This document shows positions 1-11,914 of a DNA stretch of 64,000 nt, piece by piece (the stretch's first letter is position 1; the number at the start of each line of letters is the position of its first letter). The position numbers and the translations under genes were made by a program. This DNA is from Spirometra erinaceieuropaei (lineage: Eukaryota; Platyhelminthes; Cestoda; Diphyllobothriidea; Diphyllobothriidae): the NCBI GenBank assembly GCA_902702965.1, contig CACRXP010000034.1, forward strand, positions 1,731,909 to 1,795,908. Reading direction: 5' to 3'. The notes beneath the pieces were generated by a model. That model was given only the letters and a program-made list of their open reading frames with translations, was not told the DNA's origin and made no database searches.

Positions 1-266
1 CAATGGATGATGCATAGTATTCCGATGTTTCTTTTTTACCCATACGAACGTGTCGAGACACGCATTTTTTGCGGGAGAATGCCTTGCAACGGTGTTAATT
101 CTCAATCCGCACGGCTATTAATGAGGACTGCGCGCGCCTAAAATCACTGGTCTGCCAGAAGACAGCATTGAAGATTGGCTCGCAGAGGACAGCGGAGATG
201 CTCAAATGTTGTGCTTATTTCAAGCAAGAGAGGATAGGTCAAAAGTAGAAAAGGAACTACGCTCAC

Positions 267-1081
267 TCAGGAGGTCCTTTGGGATCCGACGTGTAGGCAG
301 AATCAAATGTACACGGGGAGTTCCTGGAGGTTTTAAGCGCCGACATCGCGGCCCGCACACTGGCCAATTCGTCGCGCAGTCGACCTGCAGCATCCCTTGC
401 CACCTGATATTTAAACTTATATTCTGACAGTTTGCGTTCGAGTTTGCGGCGAAGTTTGCGTTCTAAGTCCAAGTCAGTAAGGACCTGATCGCGGTCTGTT
501 GTGCCCACGGCCTGAATGGAAGGAGGAGAGGGAATAGATTGAAGGTCAAGAGGATGGGCGCAGGGACATGGGGGATAGATTTGCGTCAAAGGAAGCAAGT
601 AGTAACTGGCCTCCTTGTAGAACTTACTTTGATTTTTTTTGCAGAATAGAACGCGAATATCCTTGGACTGCGCCTCTGCGTTGCACTGGGGACACTTGCC
701 CACCCGACCCTGAGTGGCGAGCCACTTTAAGATACAACTGAAAAAGAAACAAAAGCTGCTGTACGAGGAACCCAGACCCTACCTTTTGCCAAACAAGTGC
801 CCACAACGCAGACAGCAAATGCGATGTGTCCCTGAAGTCGTCCAGGTTTCGAGGCATATCGGGCACGTCTGTATCGAGAGAGATAAGGCGTTAAAAGTAC
901 ATGCACTTACTTCGGACTCGTCAGTTGGGCTTGTGTCCAACTTTACCAATAATGGAGGTTTACCTTCAGTGTCCTTCTCATCTCTGCCTTCAATCTCATC
1001 CTCGTAAAGCGGGATGACTAGACGGTGTTCAGCTCCATATTCTAACTCATCATCAGGATCAAAGACTGACGATAACGACAG
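267..1081 (-). CDS. RFWD3: RFWD3-like E3 ubiquitin ligase, partial (4 exons)
   Basis: RFWD3 is a RING/WD40 ubiquitin ligase acting on RPA and RAD51 in DNA-damage repair. Four minus-strand exons fit in order: 911-1081 (acidic, contains DPDDELEYGAEHRLVIPLYE), 783-868 (RING start CPICLETW..., CLRCGHLFGK), 628-737 (RING end, GRVGKCPQCNAEAQSKDIRV) and 267-511 (highly charged coiled coil, LERKLRRKLERKLSEYKFKY). Splice sites are good: donors GTAAGT, GTAGGG, GTAAGT, GTGAGC; acceptors end tacag, tttcag, attcag. Phases agree across exons 1-3. Exon 3 to 4 is out of phase by one base; exon 3 ends in a run of eight A, and seven would restore the frame. The order RING then coiled coil, and the CPQC-plus-DI.VL spacing, match RFWD3 from family knowledge. 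The WD40 repeats would lie left of the window, and the amino-terminal exons were not found. A polypeptide reading also continues upstream of 1081 to about 1169 but contains a TAG at the SINE-like segment. Confidence 0.85.
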
Positions 1082-1103
1082 CTACGAGGCCCCGCCGGAC
1101 GAC
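1079..1103 (-). repeat. 5' fragment of a tRNA-derived SINE at a splice acceptor
   Basis: These 25 bases are identical to the 5' end of the SINE at 15562-15586. On the minus strand the fragment ends in ...CCTCGTAG immediately before the first base of the 911-1081 exon, so the SINE head appears to supply the AG acceptor of the RFWD3-like gene. The match stops abruptly on both sides. Confidence 0.55.
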
Positions 1104-3577
1104 ACGAGGTTAATCGTCTTCGCTGATGCTGATGACGCCGTGGTGCGCGTTTGAGCGTACTAATTGCAGGTTTGCTTGTCATGGGCAAAGAAGCCAACAA
1201 AGCCGAGACAACCTGAGACTACGGCACAGCGTAAGTACTTCTGTTAATGGTATACCTTATATTGCGATTTGTTACTTCGTGCATGTAACAGTACTGACGA
1301 TGAGTGGTCTCTTGCTGATCGCAACATAATTTACTTCTAACGTAGACACGATATGCAATCGGATAAAACGATACTTTGTGGCAAACACGTCTTCTTATGT
1401 TAATATTTGATATATTTCGATTTCTAACCGCAAATGAATATTGTAGCAAAGAAATTAAGCAAACACCTGGGAAATAAGTAGCCTGGGAATAGTAGGTAGG
1501 TGAGAGAAACTCACTCACACAAATATGAAGATCAAATAATCGTAAGTGATAACGATTTGGGACGAAAGATCAGGTAGCATAGGCTTACGTGGTACTTTCT
1601 GCGTTTCACCAAATTATTTGCTCACACACTTACGGATACCGAGAGCCCATGACACATTACGTTGTCAATCGTAATTTACTGTGTCAAAGGTTGTCGTCAG
1701 ATTCACGCAAGGTGTGTGGGGTCTGCTCCCTGGACAGATATGCGCGCTCTCTTCGTCCCCCACCTACTCCATACTCTTAAGCTCATTGTCGTGCCGATCA
1801 AGTGCATTGGACTTTTGTGAATAAACAGTAATTGTAGTCTTATATACAATGGTAAATCCATATTATGTCGAAAAGGGGGCTGAATTATTTGGCACCACTC
1901 ACCTGCGGCGAGACCTCCAACGTACTTGAGGATTTGGAAGGTGGTTCTGCGGGTTTAATGTGATTTATGGACACAAGTTAACATACGGTGGTATATTTAG
2001 TCTCAGTCAGCCTGCTTCAAAGCCAGTAGTGCAACCCGATAAATCAGGGCGGAAAACATAGGGGAATCAATTCATGATTCTACATATCTCAGCCTGATGT
2101 AGGACGAGAGCTATCTGCAAGATTGGCCAGTCAATATGAAGTAGGCCAGTAGATGTGAAGGAATAATCTGCCGAGCACGGACATCAGTCATTTAGATCAT
2201 GATTTCTGACGCAATTGACGGGCCATCTGGATATCGTGCCCGTAATACAGCCCCTTATCTTCAGCTTTAGCCCACGACACCTCGAGAAAAACGATAAAAA
2301 TAAATGTACTATTTTATAGATTTTACTGGGTCAGATTATTTAGGTACCTGGGCAGCAATTTTAGGGCGACCTGTGATCTAAAAGGGCTTTTCGGACGTCG
2401 GAGAGGATGTTGGGTATGTTAATACAAAACGAGTACGACAGTCCCACCATTAAAACGAAGACTTTACCCGTGTACGATAAGGCGTGACTGGTACAAGACT
2501 GATTTCCGAAGGAATTTGTTTATATTGAGGGAGACTTATACAGAATCCAGTGTTCTCAATGTCGTTCATACGTCCCACGAACTCCGGAGTAGAAAGAGTG
2601 TGTTGGAAAGAATTTATTATGTTGTCCTAGTACAGAAATTTACATTAGCGCACATTTTGCAATTTCGCTGTGCTTTTCACACTAATGACACAGAATGGAC
2701 GGTAGTTCCAGCTAGCTACTTATGTTGTTCTTTAGTGGGCGGTGAGTAAGGCTTCTCCTGTCTGTTATTCAGTGTGAACAAAACGTTCTGGTCTTTTTGC
2801 ATGGCGCTTGCACTTGGTGACTTATTAACGACAACACACTGGAAAGAGTGCACAAGTCAGTGTCTCACACACTGACAATACTGTCATTCCACTTTTAGAG
2901 CCGAAAAAGCACTGTAAACGAGACTGCATAGATCCACTACAGCCCTCTTTTGATATGGACCGCTGCTCTTAACTTCCTACTGCGTGCTTCAGGTCTCCAC
3001 GCCTGCCGCTTATCAGACTGACTACCTCCATCGAGAACCAGATGGCAGTACAAGGTCGGTGGACGGTGTGCCGACGCCGCGGTGCCCCCAGATTATGATT
3101 TTGTCTCATTACCGCCATCTCCAACAGCGGTGTCGTCATTGTAAATCTGTGACGCTCTTCACTCGTTCATCGTCAAATCGCTGCACACAACTCTAACCTT
3201 TCATTTTATCGTCGTCCCTATCCAATCACAGAGGCATTATGAAGTTGTAAAAGTGAGGCTGCTTCCACTATGTAAATTTCCAGTGCTTGACTGTTTTTTG
3301 CTACTTAACAAAGTTACAATACGTCAACTCACCCTCAGAATCTTCGGCAGCGATGGGTTAGGGAGAGAAAGTTTCCTAAAGGGGCGACTGTAGACATGAT
3401 GAAACGTTCAAGTGTATTTCTGCCCCATGCGCATTCCTATATAACACAACCTCCCACAACGTCTCTGCACCTTACTTCATCGCCCTCCCCAACCAATTCC
3501 GCGATCTCCATGTGAAATTTCACAGACAGACGTATTGCGTTTCGTAAACTTGGGAGGTCCCGGCTCCGTTAGCTCCT
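1104..3577. other. No supported gene; presumed intron or upstream part of RFWD3-like gene
   Basis: Only short unsupported open frames occur. I looked on the minus strand for acidic or serine-rich exons that could be the amino terminus of the RFWD3-like protein and found no pair of convincing splice sites, apart from a possible extension of the 911-1081 exon up to about 1169. Confidence 0.5.
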
Positions 3578-4300
3578 TTACTCTTGGCAGCCAAACCTGC
3601 AAATAGTATATCCATACACACACCACGACGTCATCATCGTCAGTGAGCCAACAGACTGAATTAAACTGGGACTAAATCGATCGCGGACATTGTTTCCGTA
3701 CAGGGCCACGCGATGTGAGCGCACCAGATCCCTTTCCCATCGTATTGGCGCAAAGCTTTTAAAATGTAAGTATTGCTCTTCCCACGTAACCTTGCGGAAG
3801 ACGGAGCGTCTTATTGAACCATCATACTCTCTAAACATGACGACGTCTAGAACGGGAAACTTGTTACATTGCTCCATTTGATTTTCGGATGCAAATTATC
3901 CATCACACAAAGTAGGGCCGGCGGCGTCTTCCTTGTTATCAACAATAGTGAATATATCATCCACGTATCTACTGTATAATGCTGTCATGTTTAATTTTTA
4001 TGACACCCTTTCTTCTAGGTAACTCATAAAAACGCCGGCAAAGGTTGGCCCGAGTGGACTACCCATTCCGTCTCCGTTAATCTGTATGTAGAGCCCCCCA
4101 TTAAACAGAAGTTAAACATTTTTGGTGCCAAGTACCAGCAGGCCGCGTAGTATTTTGGGGGATAGGCGGGTTTCGGACGCATGAGCGCATATAACGTCTA
4201 TTGCTTCATCTATTGTTACATCAGTAAATAAGGATTCGACGTCTAAGGAAATCATGCACTTGTCAGTGGTGTTCTAGTGCTGAATCTCTTCAATGAAATA
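3578..4300 (-). pseudogene. Penelope-like element reverse transcriptase fragment
   Basis: The minus strand reads, in order, RT motif SLDVESLFTDVTIDEAID (about 4240-4180), then GDGMGSPLGPTFAGVF (about 4070-4020), then the catalytic SRYVDDIFTIVDNKEDA (about 3985-3920), then FPVLDVVMFREYDGSIRRSV and LHFKSFAPIRWERDLVRS (3870-3720). These are the palm and thumb blocks of Penelope-like RTs, including the LHF.SFAP segment typical of the family. Frames change several times and there are in-frame stops near 4120, 4000 and 3890, so this is dead. No GIY-YIG endonuclease was found downstream (below 3578), so the fragment is truncated on its 3' side. The YVDD active site itself is intact. Confidence 0.8.
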
Positions 4301-4619
4301 AAGTTTTCTGCTTCGGTCTGAACGTGTGGCGTTAATGGTGACAGAGACGCCTGCGTTGTGGTGCCGTTATCGCGTTTTATTCAGTCGCGGGGCACAAACC
4401 TCGCCCCTCACCCTTAATTTTTATGGAAATCAACAAGGAACACCGAGTTGGCCTGTCGGATAACACCCTTCCAGAAATAGACATTTGGTGCATCGTCATG
4501 CGCCGGATTGAGCTGAGTTGCTGTGACGAAGCATAGCCGATCTCCCATGCACTGACGGTCAAAACGAGCCTGCTGCTACTTAGCGATATGATCTGCGTCC
4601 TGACTATATCCGACTTCGG

Positions 4620-5150
4620 TAAGATGGTCGTGCGGTTAGTCAGTTAACGGAACTGAAGGTACCATTAGATCAGACTAGCAAAGAGATTGCCTTCAAAAAC
4701 ATTAGGTCCGAGGCTGCAAAAGCCCGTGTCAGCTTTTGTAATCAGGAGTACGGTCTTCAAAACTATCCCAAAAGGACACTAAATAAGATCAGGATAAGGT
4801 AGATCAACAAGGTCAGGAACGCTACGTGCTTGTTGCGTAACTCAACCGGACCAACCATGGTTTTTCCTAGGCGTGTCGTCTTTCAGACGTTATTAAGCTG
4901 GATTCTGTCATTTCATTTCTTCAAAAAAATAACAAACCCATTGACATCAACCGTTCTTAAGGAAGTTACGGTGAAACCGGTGATGTTAGCAATTTCCCTT
5001 AATATCCTGTTTAGAACCCAAAAGCGCATTCAAACAGCAAACCTGAAACAAAATCCCTTGCTTGGCAGACAAGAATACTTACGAATCATTAAAAGGCTTA
5101 GGACAATACCATCCTCCAAACAAACCGCATTCCTGAGGAGGCGGAACTAA
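4620..5150 (+). other. Unassigned plus-strand open segments
   Basis: From about 4620 to 4795 the plus strand reads an open, lysine- and glutamate-rich segment (contains LKVPLDQTSKEIAFKNIRSE). A further open frame at 4830-5150 gives 106 residues rich in lysine and arginine. A stop separates them. No motif is recognised; decayed transposon coding sequence is as likely as a host exon. Nothing further is supported from 5151 to 6439. Confidence 0.2.
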
Positions 5151-6439
5151 CATCTTTCGGTCAGGATTGCTTATATAGCCCCCAAACAGGACAAGGAAAT
5201 AGGGAGGGCTCGATCGCGCAATATAGTTGGCCTTCTGCCAAATTCCGGGAGGGGTAAACATGCCCGTGACCTAACCCTTACCCGGATATTCGGATCAGTC
5301 ATCAGCATTACATGCGGTTCCTGTTTCCACGTCCTGCCGGGGTGAGTGGGGGACAGGTAAGCAATCCATGTCCACATGTCTACGAGGTGGAATCGTGTTC
5401 ATCAAATCTGACGAAAACGTCGAATAAACTATACCTAATCGACCTCACTAATACACGCAATTGCGTACGTTAGAAAGAACAGGTCCCCAACAGATATGAG
5501 GAAAACTAATGCCTATTGCCAAGGCCGAGGCCGTGGTTTGGTGGGAGAATATCCCTAGGCAACGCCTAAAGTCCCTCCGGGATTGCTGACACTGGAAGAA
5601 TACGGCTTGAGTGCGGAAACGTTTCACAGACAGTGCTGTCTGACCGGAGTGCGCCCCCTTGAATTCGAGGGTTAGGAATTGCAAAGTCCCAGTCCTGCCA
5701 GCAGTTTGAGGAAGACCGGTAACCTGGTTTCCGACGGCCAGGGAGATGCACGCAGATGGCGGCGCCCGAAAGGCCTTACATTACAAAGTTCGCACGACTG
5801 TATGTCAACAAAGAAAAAAACAGACTACTGGGGAATTGAGTAACACGACTGACAGCCTTCACGACCTGAGAGGCGTAAGTGACCACGATGTAGGCATCCT
5901 TAATAGCCTCTGCGCGTTGACTCCTGCTTATAAAGGCCAACCGAGAGATGGAAAAGGAGACAAGTGGCTGAGACAATGAAGTACAAACAAGAAATGCCCT
6001 GTAGTTAATATTGCGTGGCTAAGACTTGAAAAATCAGACTTCCAGACTGCGAGACGTGTGCACACTCACCCACTTCGCCTCTGTCGTCCTAGAAAGTTTT
6101 TTCTGACACTCCTAGGTCACTTATGAGATTCCGTTCGTCCCAATGGTATTGCAATTCACAGTGTCTTATATCCACATCCTGCTTACAACCGCCATTCTTA
6201 ACTCTCTGGGGTACTTCGTTGACAACGGAGATTAGAACAAGCGCTCATGACCATGCTGATATTCAGACTGACCAACGCGGTTTTACTGCGAAAACCGTAT
6301 TGGTTGCGTCGTTTGTTGCACGACGGATGAGAACGGCCTCGTCAGACAGGAACCCAAAGCACTATCAGAGCTGCAACCGCTAAAAACGACCAATGGGGTT
6401 GCGGTGTTCGTCTATTTTTTATGCATCACTACAAAAAGG

Positions 6440-6670
6440 GAAATATAACATGGCCGGATGCAGGTAGCTGTCATGTGCCACGTACCAAACTTCTGGCAAG
6501 TTTTAAATGAATAATCCGCCGAAGGTCAGCACCTACAAGACACCTATGGCCTTAATATTACGTTCATGAGTGCCAATCGAATGTTTCCTTGCCGGAACTG
6601 CTGTACGCCTTCTAGCACTTCTTGGCAAAGGACAGATTCTAACTGTCAAGGCTTCAAAAAAACGCAAAGC
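6440..6670 (+). repeat. Dispersed repeat, copy 1
   Basis: This stretch aligns with 9420-9670. Shared blocks include a near-identical ...GGCTGTCACGTGCCACGTA... segment and a downstream block ending ...TAAC..TCAAGGC. Identity is patchy. The family and its ends are unknown; it lies directly upstream of the LINE RT fragment at 6703. Confidence 0.45.
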
Positions 6671-6702
6671 GCACTGAAACATTATGACACGATCGTCCGC
6701 AG

Positions 6703-7209
6703 TTGTCAGGCGTTGGGATAAAAGGAAATCTTCTGGACTGGATTCAAGATTTCTTAAACGGTCGTAGACAAAAATTCGTTGCGAGTGAATACTGCAAAAA
6801 ATGGACACCTGTTAGAAGTGGAGTCCCACAGGGGTCAGTTCTTGAGCCGCTCCTACTCATTATCTATGTATATGATCTAGTTCGAGATATTAAACCGAAC
6901 AAAGTGCACGTTGCAGACGATCTTAAACTTTGGAGGGTGATAAATGATGAAGACATTAAAATACTCTAAGACGACGTAGAGAATTGGCACACATGGAACG
7001 AGAAATGGTGCATGAAATTCAACGTCAAAATGTGTACTAATGCACATAGTATCAGCAAACCCAAGATCAAATGCACACTCATGACAGTACCTCCTGAACA
7101 ATCAAACAATCTGAACCGCGGATATGCAAAACATCTCGGCATATTCATTAAAAACGACCTAAGCGTCGTCACGCATTGTTCTAAAGTCGCTGCGCGGACA
7201 ACCTCATGA
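6703..7209 (+). pseudogene. CR1/jockey-like LINE reverse transcriptase fragment
   Basis: The plus strand encodes the central RT motif GVPQGSVLEPLLLIIYVYDL followed by VADDLKLWRV, in which ADD is the catalytic aspartate pair of non-LTR retrotransposons. A stop at 6967 is followed in the same frame by WHTWNEKWCMKFNVKMC (7012 on) and HLGIFIKNDLSVVTHCSKVA, the usual region after the active site. The fragment lacks the endonuclease and the first RT blocks, and stops at 7209. The upstream half of RT is missing or unrecognisable, so it is a truncated, inactive copy. Confidence 0.8.
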
Positions 7210-9084
7210 GGGCGATGCGATGAACGTTTATTAACTTTAATGCAGATTTCTTTGGCACGCAAGACACCTCAGTCTCTTTCGCCGATATTTGTCAAGGTCC
7301 AGTTACAGTGAGATATTTCAGCAGGCTTCTTACAGGAAAACTGTCGCTGTGCCGGCCAGACATTTTCACGATCTTACGCCGTCACACAAAAGAGGCCGAT
7401 AATTTTAGGTTTAGTCGAAAGACACCTACCATGCCTCGGAGACAGGCCAAAGGGGGCGTACTAATTCATTCGGAAGTCAGCTGCACCCTAAATGACCGAA
7501 AATCGCTGAGATTCGTAGAGGCAGGGCGATGCTAAGATCGAAGCAGTGGGAGTACTTATGCAACTAAACGTGAACAACCAAGCGTATACAAAGAGGACAC
7601 GCTGCAAGATAATTCTTAACCAACTTTACTCTGTTGCTTATGCATTTAAGTGAAAGTCCGAACTGATGAGGAGGGTTGACCTGCCTGACGCGCAGAACTT
7701 AGGTAATACACCGAGCAACGTGAACTTCAAATGTTTGCTTGAACTTCCACACAAGGTGTTCCCCATGACTTTAGAAAGTACTCCAACTCGTCAATTCTAT
7801 GCCATACGCACGATATTATGATTGACCCACCAACAAATGGTACCACTCGGAGGGTACCTCGCAGCAAGTCACGGTCAAGGCCCTGTGAAAGACTTCCGTA
7901 TTCCATCGCAGACGAGCTACGAGAGTCAAAACCTTATCGAATAGTGGAGACACACCCGCGACGACGTTGAGTTGGTTGCGCGGACATAGGCCCTAGCATA
8001 CCGCGTCCGTTCGACAAGTGTACGCGGTAAGGAACGCGGCCTCGGTTGACACAGATGTGAAAGATTCGTTAGCCGGCAAACTTTCTGTGGGTGGTGGAGT
8101 TAGGCCGTCAGACCCGAGGCCGGACGGACGCACGCATCTGCGCAAGCCCGTACCCCCCTTGGGTGTGCCCACGCGCGCCCGCATTTGCACGCATGTGTTT
8201 CATCCCCCTCAGCAAATGGACTACCACATGGCTGAGACGTCAATCGATGAGGGGAGCAGCCTTTACCAAGCCCCACCAGGTGGTTGGTCCGCGGTTAACA
8301 GCCGAGCTACTGGCCGGGTACTTGAGGAGGCGACCACAGTACAGGGCTTGAAGTGTACTCGACTGATTGGGGTCAGATAATTTCGGGACATTCTGTAGGT
8401 AAAGCATGGAACCCTAGAACCCTGAGGGTGGCTCCGCAGAAAGCTGAGGCCTTCGGTTGCATTATTCCATAAGCCATCTTCAATGCCAACGGTGACCCGA
8501 TTCCCCAGTGACGGCGAACATCAGGCATTTGCAAGCCAGATTGAGAAGGACGATAAACACTGTAGTCAGGGACGTCTCTCACGGAATGTGGATAGCTACG
8601 TGAATCTAAATATTTTACACTCTTCTTAAAGTAATGTAGTCAAATGTGCAATTGAGGACCAGTGAAAACGTGAAAGGCTGAAAGATTTAATGACGTGTGC
8701 AGTCGAAACCGTCATATAGGGGAGTTATCAGCTTCTTACTAACAGCTGGTATTTTTTTCTCAGGCTAGAGGGTCACCTTGTTCGTTGGTAGTTCTATGTA
8801 CTGAAGCCTTCACTGCTGCTGAGGCTATAGTCTTAAATGTTCTTCCTCTCCATTCAATGGACTTCACAGAACTCCTGCTCATCCGAGTAGTTCGGGTACA
8901 ACTAGTCTAGGCTGATCCTCACTACGTCTTAGGAACGGTCGCAGAGAGCCTGTCCTCGCCATAGTCATCGGACGAAATAAAACAGTTAAAGCATACATTC
9001 TCCAAGAGGTTGACTCTGCGCAACTGCTTAAGATTTATGGGGATGCTGTTTTTGAAGCCAGTCAACAACTCGTCTACGGAAGAA
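7210..9084. other. No supported gene
   Basis: A GC-rich patch at about 8000-8400 has overlapping open frames in several phases, which is typical of base composition rather than coding. I recognise no motif and no splice-bounded exon here. Confidence 0.5.
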
Positions 9085-9124
9085 AGGTAAAAGAGGAGGG
9101 AGGAGGGAGGAGGAGGGGGGGGGG
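9085..9124 (+). repeat. Purine-rich, G-run tract
   Basis: About 40 bases of purines, with repeated GGAGGGAGGAGGG units ending in a run of ten G. Four or more closely spaced G runs could form a G-quadruplex on the plus strand. It is low-complexity DNA with no coding content. Confidence 0.8.
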
Positions 9125-9419
9125 ACGCGAATCCAAGAATAGTCATCCCACCCATCGGTCCACGTTATCGTGACGAGATAATGCAAGATCTAGTAACACA
9201 TTAAAAAACCCTTATTGACCGTTTTGGGAGCTTCTGAACGACTGGCATGCTTAAATGAGTTGTGTTCATTGACTGGAACGCCCGACGGAATGTCTTAGAA
9301 GTCTGGACCTGCCAGCGTGCACTGGTGGATCCAGACAAACTACAAGTGGGCCGAACTGATGAGATCATGGTTCTGAGAGCGTCGCTCCCTCATTTCTGGA
9401 TTGCTGGCTTCAAAGAGGA

Positions 9420-9670
9420 AAACACAGCATGTCCGAATACTGGCGGCTGTCACGTGCCACGTATACAGCTCTTACTGAGTTGGGAATAAAGCCACCGGGG
9501 ACCAGCATCTAAAAGTCACCAGGGCGTCATTAGCACGCCCATGGTGGCCAGCACGGTCACGTTGCAGTGGCAGGCCGTCGGTTTGCGCTGGAACCACTGC
9601 GTGGCTTTATCCCCCACCAGTTCGCAGCAAAAGACTGGTTTTAACACTCAAGGCCTAGAAAAGAGATGCC
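9420..9670 (+). repeat. Dispersed repeat, copy 2
   Basis: Partner of 6440-6670 in the same orientation. The open frame 9262-9489 runs into it, so that frame is probably repeat-derived. Confidence 0.45.
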
Positions 9671-9789
9671 AAAAATACGCACAGACCGCGGATTGAATAC
9701 AACCACTTCCAGTGCAACAAACCACTAGAGCAACTCTCAGGACTTCCCTATGTGTGAACACAGTGACTTTCAACCTGTGGTTGTATAAG

Positions 9790-9860
9790 GAGATGGACAG
9801 TTGGGTCAATATGAATTATTCAAAATCTGCCAAAATACCTATGAATCGCCAGATCTATCA
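9790..9860 (+). repeat. SINE tail fragment
   Basis: The 30 bases at about 9806-9835 match the body of the SINE at 15784-15813 (shared block begins CAATATGAATTATTCAAAAT). The tRNA-like head is absent, so this is a 5'-truncated piece. Confidence 0.55.
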
Positions 9861-10494
9861 GTCGAGGTGCCCTGTGGGTAAAAGGCATTTTAGGTATTTT
9901 AGGCAATTAAAAGTAATGTGCAGATAAAATACAAGACAAGTAACGTACCCCGATGCTGGCGGGTCGGAATTGGACGCGGGATGTTGAGTGAAGGCCGTGA
10001 ATTTAGACTTCTCGTCGCTCGCCCAGGAACTTAAGATGGGAAGACGTATGATCAAGCATGCTTGTGTTGTTGATTGAGAAAACGCCTATAGTTTGAACAA
10101 GGGATTTACAATAAGATACTTCATTCGAAGTTACCGGAGACTAGTTTTCGGTCACTTACCCTGGCTGCAGCAGGTATTATAGGCATTTCAGATCACAAAC
10201 AGTCGCTATTTATCCGCCTGAATTGAGCTCCAATAAGCAACAATGAGTAGCTCAAAGGCGTTCCTTGAGCACCAACCCAACCAAGTGAAAGTAAGTAACG
10301 GTAAACAAGTAGGATGCTTCCAATAAAGTGACCGTCGGTAATCACAAGTCCTTTGCTGTCAGACATTTTGGAACTATTATCGAGCACAATTGCTGTCCGT
10401 GACCAAATTACTTATTTCCTGCTCTGTGTCCCTGTCCACCTATAATATTATTGACTTGCTCCGTCCCCGAATCAGACGTCAAAACTTGCGTATG

Positions 10495-10755
10495 TTATAT
10501 CATCTGCCCATTTCCCAAGAACCCACTTAGCCTTCTTTTTTGGAGTGAATCGACAGCAGAGGTCTGAAATGGTGTGACCGCTCGTGTTTGTCCGTTCCTT
10601 TTAACGTAGTTCATATCTTCGTCATACCCATACCCAAAGACAGCCAAGTTGTCAGTTGACCAGTCAGTGATATTTTGAAATGCCTTATAAAGATGAATAC
10701 GTTTGAAAGACTTGTTCAAGCACGGAGACGATATATGTAGGCACACAGAAATCAT
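10495..10755 (-). other. Candidate extracellular exon, unassigned
   Basis: The minus strand is open for 86 codons and reads IHLYKAFQNITDWSTDN then LAVFGYGYDEDMNYVKRNG, with one N-glycosylation sequon (NIT). A possible acceptor (cttgaacaag) lies near 10720; the donor is unclear. Composition resembles an Ig-like or fibronectin-like domain, and it lies just 3' of the Ig-like exon at 10858-11062. I cannot name the domain. Confidence 0.25.
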
Positions 10756-10857
10756 CCGCTACAAAGGGATTACTATCGAAGGCCTACGCATTAATTTTCG
10801 TTTAGGTACGCGATTAAAGAGGTTTGCGTCAAATTAAGTGGCACATGTTTGTGACAC

Positions 10858-11062
10858 CTGAATGATTTCTAGCTTAAAAATTTTATTTATCACGACCACT
10901 GAATCCAGGCGTTTTTGGTTTTTTAATCGATTATCTGGGGCGGGAATGAGATTTAAGTCCGACGACAACCAAATGCCGTCCTCGTTGAGTGTGTTTCGGT
11001 GTGTGAACAACCAGTTATAAGTCAGAAAGACAGAAACGTCCCACAGAAAGTGTGGTTAAAAA
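10858..11062 (-). CDS. Candidate Ig-like domain exon
   Basis: The minus strand reads LTYNWLFTHRNTLNEDG, then LSSDLNLIPAPDNRLKN and LDSVVVINKIFKLEIIQ before a GTGTCA donor at 10857. The start (acceptor ...ttttacaag) gives FNHTFCGTFLSF with a cysteine and an NHT sequon, but in a different frame, so a one-base shift is needed between the two halves. The pattern of alternating hydrophobics around a tryptophan, with a preceding cysteine, is that of an Ig-like fold; this is inference. It could be the extracellular part of a receptor whose remaining exons lie to the left. Confidence 0.35.
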
Positions 11063-11735
11063 CTTGTAAAAGGGAGCCCAAACGGGAAGACCTGTTCAGC
11101 GCGTCCGCAGACAGTCCCCGGTGGCCTCGTTTAAGACGAAGATGAGATTGCTGCGCGAGCACCAGCAGGCTTGATACCTATTTCGGCGCAACTTTTCCCA
11201 TAAGAAAATTCCGCTGTGTCTATTTGAGAGGCCTGTAAGCATTGTGTCAACAAGCCTTGTGTCCAAGTGATTGAGGCAATGGCTGCGCAGCCCTACTGCA
11301 CTTCCTCACCTAGTTATGTTACGCAAGCAAATTACCACTGGGTTTCACATGAGTCGTCATCGTCGTCGTCTTCAACCCCTTGTGGCAGACTTCAGCAGAA
11401 CCTCCAACAATAAGAGGCCTATGTGGAAGGGCTTGAGAATATGGGAAAAGCCTGACTAGAAAGTCTTACTTAACAGCCTTCTCCGTGTCAGATGCAGTCC
11501 CCATAGTTCGTGTCTGCAGCCAGACACTGCTGACGTCGAATCCGCATTCATTTGCAACCGTGACAGAGATGAGTACTGCTCCTTTGTGAGGAAAACACCT
11601 TAACGCTTACAGGATGGCACACCGTACTCATACGGACTGGAGTCAGGAGACTGTCTCCTCAAAAGTACCTCGAGAAGGCAGAGAATGTTAATTCGAAAAA
11701 TTTAATAACAAAAAACTATGATTCAGGGTACTCAC

Positions 11736-11914
11736 TGGCATCTGCAGCGCTTCCTCATACATCCTGACATCTGGGATGCTAGGGTCGACGGGAAAGTAGA
11801 CAAAAGTGTCCGTGGAAGGTGCTTGTCTCTCGCGACCCCGAAGGCAGGCAATTAAGAAGGCGAAAACAGTCACAAGGACCAAAGGAACACCGCCGAGCAG
11901 GAAGCAGTTTGCCA
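11736..11914 (-). CDS. Receptor transmembrane/juxtamembrane exon
   Basis: A textbook acceptor (gtgtttcttgcag) precedes 11914 and a GTGAGT donor follows 11736, giving a 179-bp exon. It encodes a membrane helix, CFLLGGVPLVLVTVFAFLIA, then the basic stop-transfer CLRGRERQ, then a juxtamembrane stretch FVYFPVDPSIPDVRMYEEAL with two or more tyrosines. This is the layout of a type I receptor crossing the membrane into a tyrosine-bearing cytoplasmic region. It may belong to a receptor tyrosine kinase or to an Ig receptor with a short tail; no kinase exon was found downstream. The similar exon at 21.2 kb also has a FY/VFY motif soon after the helix, suggesting related genes. Confidence 0.6.

Noticed and set aside
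8018..8380. Overlapping plus-strand frames of 86-120 codons
   Set aside because: Three phases and the opposite strand are all open in a GC-rich patch, so composition is the simplest explanation.
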